DNA of 64,000 bases from Anseranas semipalmata (Eukaryota; Chordata; Aves; Anseriformes; Anseranatidae). The position numbers and the translations under genes are program-made. The stretch is taken from NCBI GenBank assembly GCA_013399115.1, contig VXAA01007265.1, forward strand, positions 110,507-174,506, given 5' to 3'. The notes below the pieces were generated by a model that made no database searches, was not told the DNA's origin, and saw only the letters and a list, made by a program, of their open reading frames with translations. Numbering within the stretch: position 1 is the first letter of the stretch; the number at the start of each line of letters is the position of its first letter. Positions 28,301-38,920 of the stretch are shown piece after piece.

Positions 28301-31300
28301 GTGTATTTTGTTTGGGATTCTTCTGTTTTGGGAAGTGTTCCCCAGCTCTCCTGTGGATCTCCAGTGTGGGCCTCAAACCTCCTTCCAGACCGAGATGTCT
28401 GCACATCTGTTCATTTTTCTCCTCAGTGAGGTGACGCTACCCTTCTGTGTTTCTAGAAGGGGGCAAAGTCAAGATAGTTCTTGAGACTTCATTTGTGTAT
28501 TTTTCTAGGAATGAATAAAAACCAATCAGGGTAATTGTAACTAGTGACAATAAAAAAAATTCTCCATTGGTTTTAACACCAGGTAGCTGTTACGGCTACA
28601 GCAGCGCTGAGAGGCTTGGTGTAGGTGCCACTAGTAGTTACCAGCATTTTAAACCTTGCGACCATTAGTCCTACTGTGGCAAAGATCAGAAAACCAGGTG
28701 CTCAAGGTGACTGTGCTCAGCGGCACTTGGTCTCCGTCAGGTCTGCCTGCTGCTCGCGCCAGCAGAGCCGAGCGGCTGCGAGGAGCGGCGGCCCTGTGCT
28801 GACATAGCTGGCTCTGTGAGGATTTGCCGCATCTCTTCAGTGTGCGTGTTCAGCGAGCAGCCGCGAGTGCTTACATTTAAAGAATTAGGTTTCAAGATAC
28901 CATTTAAGGGTTTTTTTTCTTAATCAGCATGTTATATTGCACATGAGAAATGGAAGGGAAGCGCTGGAGATTTAGGAGGATGAGAGGATTGAGTCAATCA
29001 CTTGAGCTTCAACTTAGTAATGCAAATCTGGCTTTAAGTGACCTTATTGATGTTTGCTCAAAGTAGCTTCCTTTTGGTACAAATGACTGAGCTTTGTTGT
29101 AGCTATTGTACAGGTAATGTACTGTCCCTTCAGAGACTGCCTTTGTATCCCCGATGCAGCCTCTCTCCGCTTTAACAGAGCGCCTGCAGGAACGCCTGCA
29201 GCTAAGATAGATTGCACCGGCGTGCCTCGTTTGATCGGCTGTCAGCGACCGAGGGAGGATAGGTCGGAGGAAAGCAGGGCCCCTTTCTCTGTCCCGCCTC
29301 TTGACTATGGCCGAATGATGTCCAAGTGGAGAACTTGCTGCCAGAGATTGAAGTCATAGGGTTGCTGTCATATCTGAAAGGTCCTACCCACTTCTGTGGC
29401 TAGCACCTCGAAGAGAGGTGGCAAGCTGAGGGCGCAAGGGGCTGCGGGATCTCGAGCAGCACTGGCGGGGTGGTGGCCGCGGTGGTCAGCACCACGTCTC
29501 GGGGTGGCCGCATTGTGTAATGAACAGTGCCATCTTCTGGGAGCCGGCGGCACGGTGCCCTGCGGCCGGCGCTGAGGGAGTTGGAAGGGGGGGGGTTGGT
29601 TTGTTTGGGTTTCTTTCTTTCTTCTTTGTGTAATAGGTGCTTTGAAAAACAACATGCCGAAAGTTGAAAGGCAGTGTTCATGCCTGGCAGTGCAAGTCCC
29701 CATCTTGTATCTGCGAAGTACAACTGATACAGTCTTGAAAGAAAAGGTTTAAACTATGCTTTGGAGTCTGTTTAAAAGAATAAAAGTTTTATCAGCTGCT
29801 GAGCAGTACTCCAGAGAATTAAATCTCCAAAATAAAAGTTAAGGACTCGGTCTGTTTTGTATGCTAAAGACCACTATTATTTTTGTAAACGTACTTTGTA
29901 AAATCTAAATAATTGCCACATGTTTTCTCATAGAAAGCACAGTGACCTATAGAAAAATTAAAGATCCAAAATAAAAATTACAAGAATGATTACTTTCTCT
30001 TGTACTGCTTTTAAGTTGCTATAACTCCTTCTTTTGGGGATGCCAGAAGGGAAGAAATGTTTTCTATCTCAAAGTTTTTATCCTATAAATTACAGGTTAC
30101 ATTTGGAAAACATTCACCATTGTCTAAAATCTGGGATAACACAGTTACTAAAATTATCCTAGCAAGTGGAATGTAAGATTCAGCATTTACTGAGACTCAT
30201 TAATAGTGTCTCAGATCAATCACCTGAACTCTTATTTGGAGGAAGTATGCAATTTTAGTAACATTAATGGAACTATATGGGTGATGCAGCTGACATTGAG
30301 AGGGCTTTTTTTCTTTTTGTTTACATGCTTTCAGTTAAATACATAAACCCAAGCGAAAAGCCAAGAGCAAAGAATAACCATTATGGAAAAAGGGAATCAA
30401 TGTATTAGAAAAAATGAAGTTATTTGAAAAATGAAGTTATATCCACAATGACGAGAATCTGTGAGCTCTGGATAGAACAACAGATTTGGAATTGCTTTTA
30501 TTGCATCATGGTTGTCTACACAGTATAGATAATTTACCAGCAATGATGCAATGGAATAAGAATTTCTTAAAATAAATCTTTACATGTAAATTGTAAGTCT
30601 GTTCTGAGGCTGTAAAATTAAGCATGCTATAATCAGTACATTTTGTATTCCGGAGAGTCTCATGTTAATGACTGTGGAATCTGAGGTTTCTGGGTAGTAC
30701 AGTATCCAGATAGTACAGTACTTAACTGTACAGTTAATTTGTAGTTAAAATGCTAATTGAATGTGTATTTACATTTTCAGTATTAGTGTTAGTTTGGTCT
30801 GTCATACAGTATTTAATATATAAAGAAAATAATGTTTAACTCTTCCAGTATATTCTGTATGTTTAACAACATAAATTGTTATAGTGTGTAATCTTTGTGT
30901 TTAGGTAAATCCTCAGCATTACAGTTAGGACTTTCATTTCTGACATCTGAAAGTGATTTAGTCTTGACTCATCTTACTGTGTTAATTTTAAGTTGTTGAT
31001 TTAAAAAATAATAAAATCAGCTGTTAGTTTTCATTGCGGGTGAGGGTGGGGGATCCTTGAGCACACTTCATGTTAAGTAGTTTATTTGCTTAAATACAAT
31101 TTTGAAACTTTCTCTTTTTTTTTGTCTTGAAATTTAGTAAGTTACTTCTCCATATTTTGGGAGTTAAGTATGTATTGCAATATTTTGCTTTAAACTGCAA
31201 ATGTTTCCATTTACTTTGGAACCTCTGCATGTGGATATTCCTATCAACTCTTAACCAGTTTGAGAGACATGTTTCAGTGGTGCAATGCTGTAATGGACGC

Positions 31301-32612
31301 AGTTACTTAATAGGGGTTTTTTTTTGGTTATTGGTGGTGATTACTATTCTTTGTGGCTTTTAATTCTGTTTTTCATAATCACTAGTGCTCTTGGAAGTCC
31401 CAATTCAAACCATCTGCTGGAGCTGTAGTTTAAGACAGGTGAACAACTGTCTCCAAAATCTCTTTCTTAGGTTTTCAGTGGATGGCACAGTATCTTATGA
31501 TCCAGGTTGTCACTACCTTTGAAAATCCTGTTCCAAGTATCTGAAAAATATTATGTGAATAGACAAGATCAGTTTAAAAAAAAAAAAAATCAAGAAACCC
31601 ATTTGAGAAAGAAAGAGTGCAATGCAGCTGACACTTAAGCTGCCTCTTTTTGCCTATGAGTGAGACTTTCAGCAGTGGTAGACAATATGAGAAGCAAGGT
31701 GGTAACTCAGCATTAAAGTAGATACTGATGACAGTCTCTCCTGGATTTCCTATGTCATTGTCTTGCTTTCTGGTTGATAGGATGTAGACTAAACAAATGG
31801 TAGTATTTCTGGAAAAACAGATCAGAAAATGTCTGGTCTTCAAAACTGTGAATGGTACTAACTATAATATTTTTTGTTAGTAACTGAAAAGGCGAGATTT
31901 TTTTTGTTGTTGTTATTGTTGTTGTTTTTACTGAATACTGCATAATACCAAAGGAACAGATAACTTCAGCGAAGTCATCTATATTTAAACAAAAATTAAG
32001 ACTAATGTATATTGTATAAATAGTAGTTATATCCTAATCGGAAAACATCTGTGTGTTCCAAAATTATGAATTCTGCCTTATAGCAGTTGTTGATATTTGG
32101 AAAGCTGCTCAAAGATTTTTTTTCTTTTTTCCTGAAGTAGTTAGTGTCATCTACACTGGAACATGTTACAATAAATTGAAGTTGCATAAGATCTGTGGTG
32201 TCTATTCTTCCTCTAGTCCAATAATAGAATGTTTTTAAAGATCAGTTTAGGAGTATATATATTTTTTTTTTACTAAAACTTGAAAAAAAAAAATTCCTTA
32301 AATAATTTCTATCAAGCATAACTTAAATTTAACCCTAATTTTTATCATTTATGGTGTGAACCTTTTACAAAACTCTCTGAGATATGTATCAATACCATTT
32401 AATGATAGACAACAGACAACTTGCACTTAATTTTAAGGAAAAGTTAACAAAACCTAATGGTTTTGTGAGTAATGGGTAAGTGGATATTTTCCGTGGTTAA
32501 AACTTGAAGGCAGTTTACTCTAGGTCCGTTGGATCTTATGCACTACTGAATTAATAGAGCCTGACTTTAATGAATTTAAAGCCTGACTTTCTTCCCATCT
32601 TTTCATATGCAG
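22321..32612 (+). other. QKI: QKI intron 4, 3' portion up to the exon 5 acceptor
   Basis: AT-rich intron with scattered GC-richer patches (26,400-26,510, 26,980-27,130, 28,590-28,870, 29,150-29,600). No exon or RNA gene was recognised. One unresolved base (N) is at 22,932. A 9-G run lies at 29,587-29,595, a short direct repeat near 30,409-30,440 (AAAAATGAAGTTAT twice) and a TTG-rich stretch at 31,897-31,930. The intron ends with a good pyrimidine-rich acceptor (CTTCCCATCTTTTCATATGC then AG). Confidence 0.8.
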
Positions 32613-32700
32613 GCAGAAGGAGAAGACAGCCTTAAAAAGATGCAGCTGATGGAGCTTGCAATTCTGAATGGCACCTACAGAGATGCCAACATCAAATCAC
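32613..32700 (+). CDS. QKI: QKI exon 5: QUA2 segment of the STAR domain
   Basis: This 88-bp exon reads [20 protein letters not shown] then TYRDANIKS, corresponding to about residues 183-211 of vertebrate QKI and, by my recollection of the vertebrate protein, identical to it. It forms the QUA2 region, the helix C-terminal to the KH fold that contacts the 5' part of the ACUAAY element, so it is needed for RNA specificity. The exon starts in phase 0 after a CAG acceptor at 32,610-32,612. It ends in phase 1 (final C) before a GTAAGC donor at 32,701. Joining that C to exon 6 gives the expected Pro. The preceding exon, encoding most of the KH domain, is outside the window. Confidence 0.98.
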
Positions 32701-32814
32701 GTAAGCATGTTATAATCTTGATGGTCAGCGCAACAGTAGTATTTGCAGGTTTGATTCCTAAGGCTACTTTCAGGCGAAAGGACAGTAGCAACTGTGTAGG
32801 AGATAAGTTTTGCA

Positions 32815-32898
32815 AGTTTTTTGGTGTTTTCTGTTTTTTTGTTGTTGTTGTTCTTGCTGTTGTTTTTTTGTTGTTTTGTTTTGTTTTTCTTTTTTTAG
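32815..32898. repeat. T-rich / (GTT)n low-complexity tract
   Basis: Poly-T and repeated GTT units shortly after exon 5. On the + strand the transcript would be U-rich with interspersed G, which can bind general U-rich-binding splicing factors. I assign no specific role. Confidence 0.8.
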
Positions 32899-33627
32899 AA
32901 CAATATGTCTGGGTTGAAATATTCACAAATATATAGTTCAAACAAAATTCGACCCTTAAGCCCGATTTTTCTATTTTACAGTCATTTTTTTTCCTTAATA
33001 AACATAAAGGGCAATGGACTCCTTTTCAATTTTATTTTTAGAGATTCAGTTTGAGAGTATAACAGATGTTCAGGATACTGTGAATACATTTTTCTGTATT
33101 ATATTCCTTCCTTTCATCTTGCTTGCATGTGTTCCCCCAGTGTTATGTTTTTTCCAACAATTCATCAACTGATTTCACTGCTGAGTTCACAGGGATCAGT
33201 GATGTAATGAGCCATTTTTACAATTTCTTCTATTAGATTTGTGTGAGATGCTTTTGCAAACACATGTATGTGCAGGTTTACACTTGAAAATTAATTATAT
33301 ACACCTACTAAAGACAGCATATACCTGTTATGTGTGATACAGACTGTTTTTTTCTAGTTTAAAATCTAATTTCTGCTTCTGAAAATGTAGTTTCTGAAAC
33401 TGTTCCAAAGTAAACTTTTGCTGTAGCTATGATACAGATGTCAAATGTAAGCACGGTTAAATCAGTCTTTTCACTAAGGGCCTACTGATATTTGCAAATT
33501 TGTTTCTCCACACAGACTCCATTTCAATGTTGAATATGTTTAAAGGTTGGAATGCGGTTAGGTCAATTTTGAGAGTGCTTACACCAGTGTAATTTTCTGA
33601 TTTGAAAAGATAACGTAAGCGAGGGCT

Positions 33628-33653
33628 TTTACCACCACAATGGTGGTGGTAAA
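33628..33653 (+). repeat. Perfect 11-bp inverted repeat with 4-nt loop
   Basis: TTTACCACCAC, loop AATG, then GTGGTGGTAAA. The arms are exactly complementary over 11 bp. It lies in QKI intron 5, about 930 bp after exon 5, and could fold as a stable RNA hairpin in the pre-mRNA. Confidence 0.85.
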
Positions 33654-34950
33654 TCTTCACCCCTAATGAACATCATAATATCTAAAGCTAGCTCAGTTTT
33701 AAACCTATTTGAGTCCCCAATCTATTGCAAATTTATGAGTAAAATAGCTTTCAGAATAAATTGATGCAAACTGTTGCATAGAAACCTTTATATTAATTTG
33801 AGCAATTTCTTTGTCTGATCTATTCCCATTGGTCTATTTTAACAGTGTAAGTGGGATGATGGATTTTTTTCATTTTCTGACTAGAGATTTCCACATTAAT
33901 ATTCACTTTTTGGTAATAAGACATTTTCATTGTTTGTGTTTTGACTTCTCTGAAAACTGAAGATGTAGAATCCATAGTGGTTTATTTCAGTTTAAAAACG
34001 GAAACAAAATGTTGAAGGTGTTTTTTTAATTCTACATTGTATGAGCATTTAAAAAAAAAAAAATCCACAAAACCCACCCTCCCAAATCTGAAAATCTTTT
34101 CCCCACATTTCTCTTCTCAGACCACCTGTAAGTTAATTAAATCAACGTAGATCAGCAGTAGTGCATAGAAATCTTTAAGTTACAACCAACAGAATAGGAT
34201 AGTTCCGTTTAAGATTGATTGTTACCAGCTGATCTGTTAGTGTGTAAGAATTTATTCATATCGTATGCCAGCAGGCTTCACATAACAATTAAATGTGCAA
34301 GCACTGTGCAAAACAAAAAAAAGGCAAGGCCATAGTGAACTTCTGTAACAAAGAAAATGTTTTGTTTTGGGGAAATTGATGCGAAAATCATTTTGAGTAT
34401 GCTGTTCACGCTACAGTAGGAGCGGAGATGCGTTGTGTTTCTGGGTCCTCTTTAACTTCACTGATCCTGGAAACTGGAATTGTGTGTATGTTTAAATACA
34501 TCATAAGAGATACAAAACTGTAGAACTCATACAGCAGCTCTGCATAACTGAGTATCTGTGGACTCTATGGTTGCACTACATTGTGTACTCTGTATTTGAT
34601 TATGACAGTATTTTCCTTGTATCTCCTGCATGCATCTCAGTCTCATGCAGTCTTTATAGCATAAATGAAGAAATGTGGTCTAAATTGAGCTTTTGTGCTG
34701 TGTAACCTGTTTGAGAAATCTACCTCACTGTTTTACAATGGCTTTTTTATTTTGCATGTTCATACTTAATCACACTGGAAAATGGAAAGCTGTTTGCATT
34801 TGAATGGTGTGCTTTGGCACTGTGTGATCAGCGCATGTACTAATGATTTCCTTTTATTTTTCTTCTTTCCTACTTTTCCCCTTTTTTCCCATTCTTTCCA
34901 CGTTTTGTACTGCTATCTCCATACTTTCCTCTGAATTTCTTTGCTTACTG

Positions 34951-34977
34951 TAGCAGCCCTTGCCTTTTCTCTTGCAG
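34951..34977 (+). promoter_or_regulatory. QKI: Cluster of in-frame tandem 3' splice sites at QKI exon 6
   Basis: The primary acceptor is TAG at 34,951-34,953. It is directly followed by CAG (34,954-34,956), giving a TAGCAG tandem that would drop one Ala. A third AG at 34,976-34,977, with the strongest pyrimidine tract (CCCTTGCCTTTTCTCTTGC), lies exactly 24 nt inside the exon. Its use would remove eight residues (ALAFSLAA) without changing frame. All three keep the reading frame, so a family of subtly different QKI tails is possible. Which is used cannot be told from sequence alone. Confidence 0.7.
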
Positions 34978-35250
34978 CAACAGCCCAGGCTCCAAGGATC
35001 ATTACTGGGCCTGCGCCTGTTCTCCCACCAGCTGCCCTGCGTACTCCTACGCCAGCTGGCCCTACCATAATGCCTTTGATCAGACAAATACAAACCGCTG
35101 TCATGCCAAACGGAACTCCTCATCCCACCGCTGCAATAGTGCCACCAGGACCCGAAGCTGGTTTAATTTACACCCCGTACGAATACCCCTACACGCTGGC
35201 ACCAGCTACATCAATCCTTGAGTATCCTATTGAACCTAGTGGTGTATTAG
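34954..35250 (+). CDS. QKI: QKI exon 6: proline/tyrosine-rich tail shared by all isoforms
   Basis: A 297-bp exon continuing from exon 5 (C + CA = Pro). It reads [19 protein letters not shown], the [19 protein letters not shown] proline-rich run with PxxP motifs, then the tyrosine cluster [13 protein letters not shown], ending [13 protein letters not shown] plus the first G of the next codon. The tyrosine cluster is the segment known in mammals as a Src-family kinase target that lowers RNA binding; the proline runs are the presumed SH3 contact. By my recollection mammalian QKI reads AQAAPR where this copy reads AQAPR, one alanine fewer. A GTAAGG donor follows at 35,251. An open frame from a Met at 34,941 runs through the exon but begins in the intron and is not a real start. 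Two internal alternative acceptors are described separately. Confidence 0.98.
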
Positions 35251-35879
35251 GTAAGGCTCTTATCTGCGCATGACTGGAGAATACATTGCATATGCTTTCA
35301 TGATATTTGCATGTAGAGGTCATGGGGCTCAAGGAAAGGAAGCTACGCTCCTACCCTTCGGTATATCAAAACTGCCTAGGAGCATTGTTCAAATGGTGTA
35401 ACTCAACCATTTTAACATGTTTTGCATTGTGAAACGTCTGTTTAGTGTTTGTATTAGTAAGATTATTGAAAACAAAATCTTAATGTTTGTGTGACACTAG
35501 ATGGTGGATACACAGACAAGGAAAAAAAACAAATAGCCATTGACATCTATTGTATGTAATTTGTTCTCCCATAAATACCAGACTTGTTTGTGGTGACTTC
35601 ATCATAAATTAATTTCCCATAATCTTTGTAAGAGAGAACTTTTGATTTTGCTATATCTTTTTAGTAGCCAAACTGGAGAGAATTGAAAGGTATTTTTTCA
35701 GTTTGTTTGGTTTTTTTGCTGCTTCATTTAGAACACATCTGATCAATCTCTCTTCAGTGTTGGAAAGCTGTAAATCATTTTGTAAGCAGAAAATAATTTT
35801 GATGAATAAATGTAAAGGAAACTAAGTTCTGAGCAAAGGATGATACAATTAGCAACTGCTGATGGCGTATTTTATATAC

Positions 35880-35923
35880 ATTGGATTGAAATGTCCATCA
35901 TTCCTAATATTTCAGGCCAGTGA
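35880..35923 (+). pseudogene. QKI: Degenerate QKI-7 terminal exon (acceptor AG missing)
   Basis: Positions 35,882-35,923 read WIEMSIIPNISGQ followed by TGA. The mammalian QKI-7 tail is EWIEMPVMPDISAH followed by a stop. Seven of the last 13 residues are identical, the others are mostly conservative, and the length to the stop is exactly the same. It lies 630 bp after exon 6, before the QKI-6 exon, where a QKI-7 exon is expected. The dinucleotide just before the exon start should be AG, but here it is AC (ATATAC then ATTGG), so the standard QKI-7 splice cannot occur. The first codon would also become Asp rather than Glu. In mammals this tail marks the cytoplasmic, pro-apoptotic isoform. The lineage may have lost QKI-7 or changed its splice site. 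Homology is by eye, against a remembered mammalian peptide. Confidence 0.75.
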
Positions 35924-37136
35924 CTTGCTGTATGAAGGCAAGAATGATAAAGCAGCCGTGACAATTCAGTTAACTGGTCAATATGGAACAAGCAGTTCCA
36001 ATAGTTTCTTCCTTCCCTACACTCTGCAGGATATAAATAATCTTTTCTCTTTAGTTTGTTCTGAACTGCATATGACCTTGGTGCTGCATAATGTTGATTT
36101 TGTAGTACTTTGATCTTAGTTTGTTCAGTGGCAGTTATTGATTTACACAAATTCTAAACATCTCTAATGAGCACTGGACAATAAGGTTCAAAGTCAATAT
36201 TTTGTTGAAAGTATTGCAAAAAATCGGTTTCACTTAAACGGTGAATAGTTGTGTTATCTGCATGTGCGTATGTTTTCACGTTATACAGTAAAAAAGAAAA
36301 TATATTTCAGACTTCAGACTTCAGGATTAGAGAGGCACTAATAAAATTTTAGTAGCGCAAAAGTATGCATTAGGTCTGTCTTCGAGCAGCTTATAGCTGT
36401 TTTCCATTATCCCAGAGCCAACATCCAGTGACCGTATGATAATGTCATCGTTTATTTATTTCCCACAAACATGTACATGCTCTCCCCAGCTCCCCCGCCC
36501 CCAGTCTGTGAGTCCTTACTGTGGCACTTGCAATATGTCCTGGGGTAATGTTGCTGTCATGGGCATAATCACAGCAGCTATCAGTTGCTGCTTATTGGCA
36601 ATCCCCTCTTCTGAATTCGGTTAATATCAAGTAAAGAAATGCATCATTCCATACTAATAAGTTAATATGATGCGGGAAGCTTTTACTGATTTCTCACAGA
36701 ATTCTATATAAAAAGGGAGGAGGGGAGAATTACTCCCGAAATGGTAGCTGAAGCCATTGCATACTTCTAGGCGTAGCTGGGAGCACAGGTGTATTGCCCA
36801 AAACAGATCTCACTAAATAATCTTTATTTAAAAAAAGGAAAGAGGAGAAAGAAAAAAATTCACTATACCCCTGTTTATGTAGCATAGAATCGATGACTAA
36901 TACATCTGCTCTATTATCTGAGCAATTGCATAGAGTTAAGTGAATTGAATTAAATCAGTTTTTCGTTGAGTTGTACTTCATAATGCACTCCTGCTCATGA
37001 ATAATATGCTATATTTTGTCCATTTTCTAGTGGACTTTTAAGATGTCTTAAAATAATTCTGTTAAAAATGACAGAGAATTGTGTCCCTATTAGTATTTTG
37101 GGGGATATTGGTGTTGGGATCAAATTCTAGTTGGTG

Positions 37137-37169
37137 ACTAACTTTTAATTCCCTTCCTTTTATCTTTAG
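37137..37169 (+). promoter_or_regulatory. QKI: QKI-6 acceptor with ACTAAC branch-point / QKI-type site
   Basis: ACTAAC at 37,137-37,142 lies 26 nt before the acceptor AG at 37,168-37,169. A pyrimidine-rich tract (CCCTTCCTTTTATCTTT) lies between. This is an ideal branch-point arrangement, and ACUAAC is also the core recognition element of QKI and of SF1/BBP. Competition between QKI and SF1 on such a site is known for other targets. Here it would let QKI protein act on choice of its own QKI-6 exon. Confidence 0.65.
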
Positions 37170-37195
37170 GTATGGCTTTCCCAACGAAAGGCTAA
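37170..37195 (+). CDS. QKI: QKI-6 terminal coding exon (tail GMAFPTKG)
   Basis: After the acceptor AG at 37,168-37,169 the exon begins GT, which completes the G left by exon 6 (GGT = Gly). It continues Met-Ala-Phe-Pro-Thr-Lys-Gly and a TAA at 37,193-37,195. This is exactly the QKI-6 C-terminus. QKI-6 lacks the QKI-5 nuclear signal and in mammals is found in both nucleus and cytoplasm, where it represses translation and stabilises myelin mRNAs. The 3' UTR starts directly after the stop; its end is uncertain (see the poly(A) cluster near 42.06 kb). Confidence 0.96.
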
Positions 37196-37938
37196 GAATT
37201 CAAGAACGGTCTTAACTGATCCTTCATCAGATCTGAATTTTAACAAATGCTTAGTTTCAGCAGCCTTGAAAAAAGCTTGGCCTAGCAGTCAGTGACTTAC
37301 TTGCACTTTTTTTGCACATAGATTTAAAATAAAATAGTGCTATTAATTTGGATTAGCCCCTATTATTACAGAGTAGCTGTAATTTATGAGTGTATAGTAG
37401 TATACTGACTGCTAAGTGTTCTATATAGTGTTTGCTTTACTAATCACCTAATTCATTGCAGTTCATACTTATTGACTTAAAGTTTAAAATCACAATCTGT
37501 AGGCTTGAAGAATTGCTTTAAAACTTTTTTTTTGTGGTAGAACTGGAAGTGATCTTAAGGTTAGCAAATAATTGTCAGTATTAAAAGATGGCATTATTTA
37601 AATTAGTCCTGCTGCAAGAAAGGCACTTCAGTGAATATGTGACTAGTAAAGCTTAAATGTGCTTGGGTCTAATAGATTTCATGAAATACTGTAATTTTGG
37701 GATTGTAAATGAATGGATTAAACAGGTTAAGGCCAGGATGTTTAAAATAAATGCAATATTAATCTGCACAGATAAACTTCTTAAGGTTAAGATTTGAAAC
37801 TACTGTGCCTTAACTTGTTGCTTTTCTTAAAATGAACTTTTGTAGTTAATGATCATTTAAATCCATTTTGATAAACCTGCTGTTAATGTTTTCTTTGAAT
37901 GTTTTCTAACTTTGTCTTGGTAATTGCAATTTAACTAG
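37196..37938 (+). other. QKI: Start of the QKI-6 3' UTR / intron of QKI-5
   Basis: AT-rich sequence following the QKI-6 stop. AATAAA at 37,328-37,333 might give a very short 3' UTR. Alternatively, the UTR runs on through the QKI-5 exon to about 42.1 kb. The last part contains the exon 7 acceptor region, with TCTAAC at 37,905-37,910 as a plausible branch point. Confidence 0.6.
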
Positions 37939-38013
37939 GTGCGGTGGCTACTAAAGTTCGAAGGCACGATATGCGTGTCCATCCTTACCAAAGGATTGTG
38001 ACCGCAGACCGAG
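37939..38013 (+). CDS. QKI: QKI-5 exon 7 carrying the nuclear localisation signal
   Basis: A 75-bp exon beginning GT (completing exon 6's G to Gly) and reading AVATKVRRHDMRVHPYQR then IVTADR plus a final G. RVHPYQR is the known STAR-type nuclear localisation signal specific to QKI-5, so inclusion of this exon makes the nuclear splicing-regulator isoform. The acceptor is CTAG at 37,935-37,938, with a weak pyrimidine tract. The donor is GTTAGT at 38,014. Both are weaker than those of exon 6, consistent with regulated inclusion. It lies 744 bp beyond the QKI-6 stop, so QKI-6 transcripts that are not cleaved early could carry it in their UTR. Confidence 0.98.
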
Positions 38014-38920
38014 GTTAGTTTAGTTCTGCAGTTCTCGTTCGTAAGAAGTGCTTTGAGTGTACATGAGATTTGCAACACCACAGCTGGTTAACCAAATACC
38101 ATATTTTGACCCATTCATTATTTTTTTTCTCAAAAATCTGAATAGTTAATATTTTAGAGCTTAGGGAATGCTTGTGGTTTTAAAAAAAATTTGTAAACCT
38201 GGCTTTCCCAGCTCAATTAAGTATATAAACTTTGTCATATATTTAATATAAATGCTATAACAGATTCCCTTTTAAAAACTATTTAAAGATCCATCTGCAT
38301 CAGGAAACACTATGAATTCAGTGCTGCAATGATTAATTTGTGCACCCCTCCCCCTGCCCAATTTGTTCTTTTAATTGGTGTGGAAATATCAGATTGGTGT
38401 TGCAAAATAAAATGAATGGATGGTTGCTTAATGAGAAAGAAGTAAAGGAATAAATGCCTCCTGTCTGTTCTGGAGAAATCTGAAGATTTAGATTCCTTTT
38501 TTCCAATAAACTTTTGAGCCACTGTACTGTATATTATGAGGAGGATGCATGTTCTCAGATACCTAACTGAATTCAGAAAGGTAAGGGCTGTGAAGATAAT
38601 ACTTCAAAAGTTGTTTCAGTTTGAATTAATAAGGGTGGAGGAGGGGAGAGTTTTTTTTTTTTGTTGCTTTTTTGTTTTTTTCCAAAATCTATTTCCCGGT
38701 ATTTGCCTTTTGCTGCTAAAATGTGTAACCTGAAGGAGAAGCAACTTTTGAAGTCCTGTTGGTGAGATGACATCCAATATTTGGGCATCTCTCTTTAACT
38801 GTTGAATGGAAAGTAAATCTTCATTTTTCTCCTGTTCTTCAAACATAATGCCTTTGGACCCCTGAATGAACTATTTAAGCTTATTGAGAAAAGTGATATT
38901 TTCGGTTTATTGACATTGGC

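Larger units (their letters stand above)
32701..34953 (+). other. QKI: QKI intron 5
   Basis: An intron of 2,253 bp between two well-defined coding exons, with a GTAAGC donor and a TAG acceptor preceded by TTTCTTTGCTTACTG. It contains a T/GTT-rich tract (32,815-32,898), a perfect hairpin at 33,628-33,653 and an A-run at 34,051-34,064. No other exon was seen. Confidence 0.9.
35251..37938 (+). other. QKI: QKI interval between exon 6 and exon 7, containing alternative terminal exons
   Basis: For QKI-5 this is an intron of 2,688 bp. For the short isoforms it contains the relic QKI-7 exon (about 35.88 kb) and the QKI-6 terminal exon (from 37,170). AATAAA at 36,340-36,345 and 37,328-37,333 are possible weak poly(A) signals. 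Otherwise the sequence is AT-rich with no other exon seen. Confidence 0.85.

Noticed and set aside
30703..30735. GTACAGT...ACTGTAC inverted repeat
   Set aside because: Only 7-bp arms in a region of repeated TACAGT words; expected by chance.
1..32612. Search for the upstream QKI exons (QUA1 and KH parts)
   Set aside because: No stretch translating to the KH or QUA1 sequence with splice sites was found, so these exons are outside the window.
34941..35273. Single open frame from a Met covering QKI exon 6
   Set aside because: The Met lies in the intron before the acceptor and the end reads through the donor. The real coding part is only 34,954-35,250.
37328..37333. AATAAA as the definite end of QKI-6
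   Set aside because: It would give a 3' UTR of only about 150 nt and lacks a clear GT-rich downstream element; kept only as a possibility.
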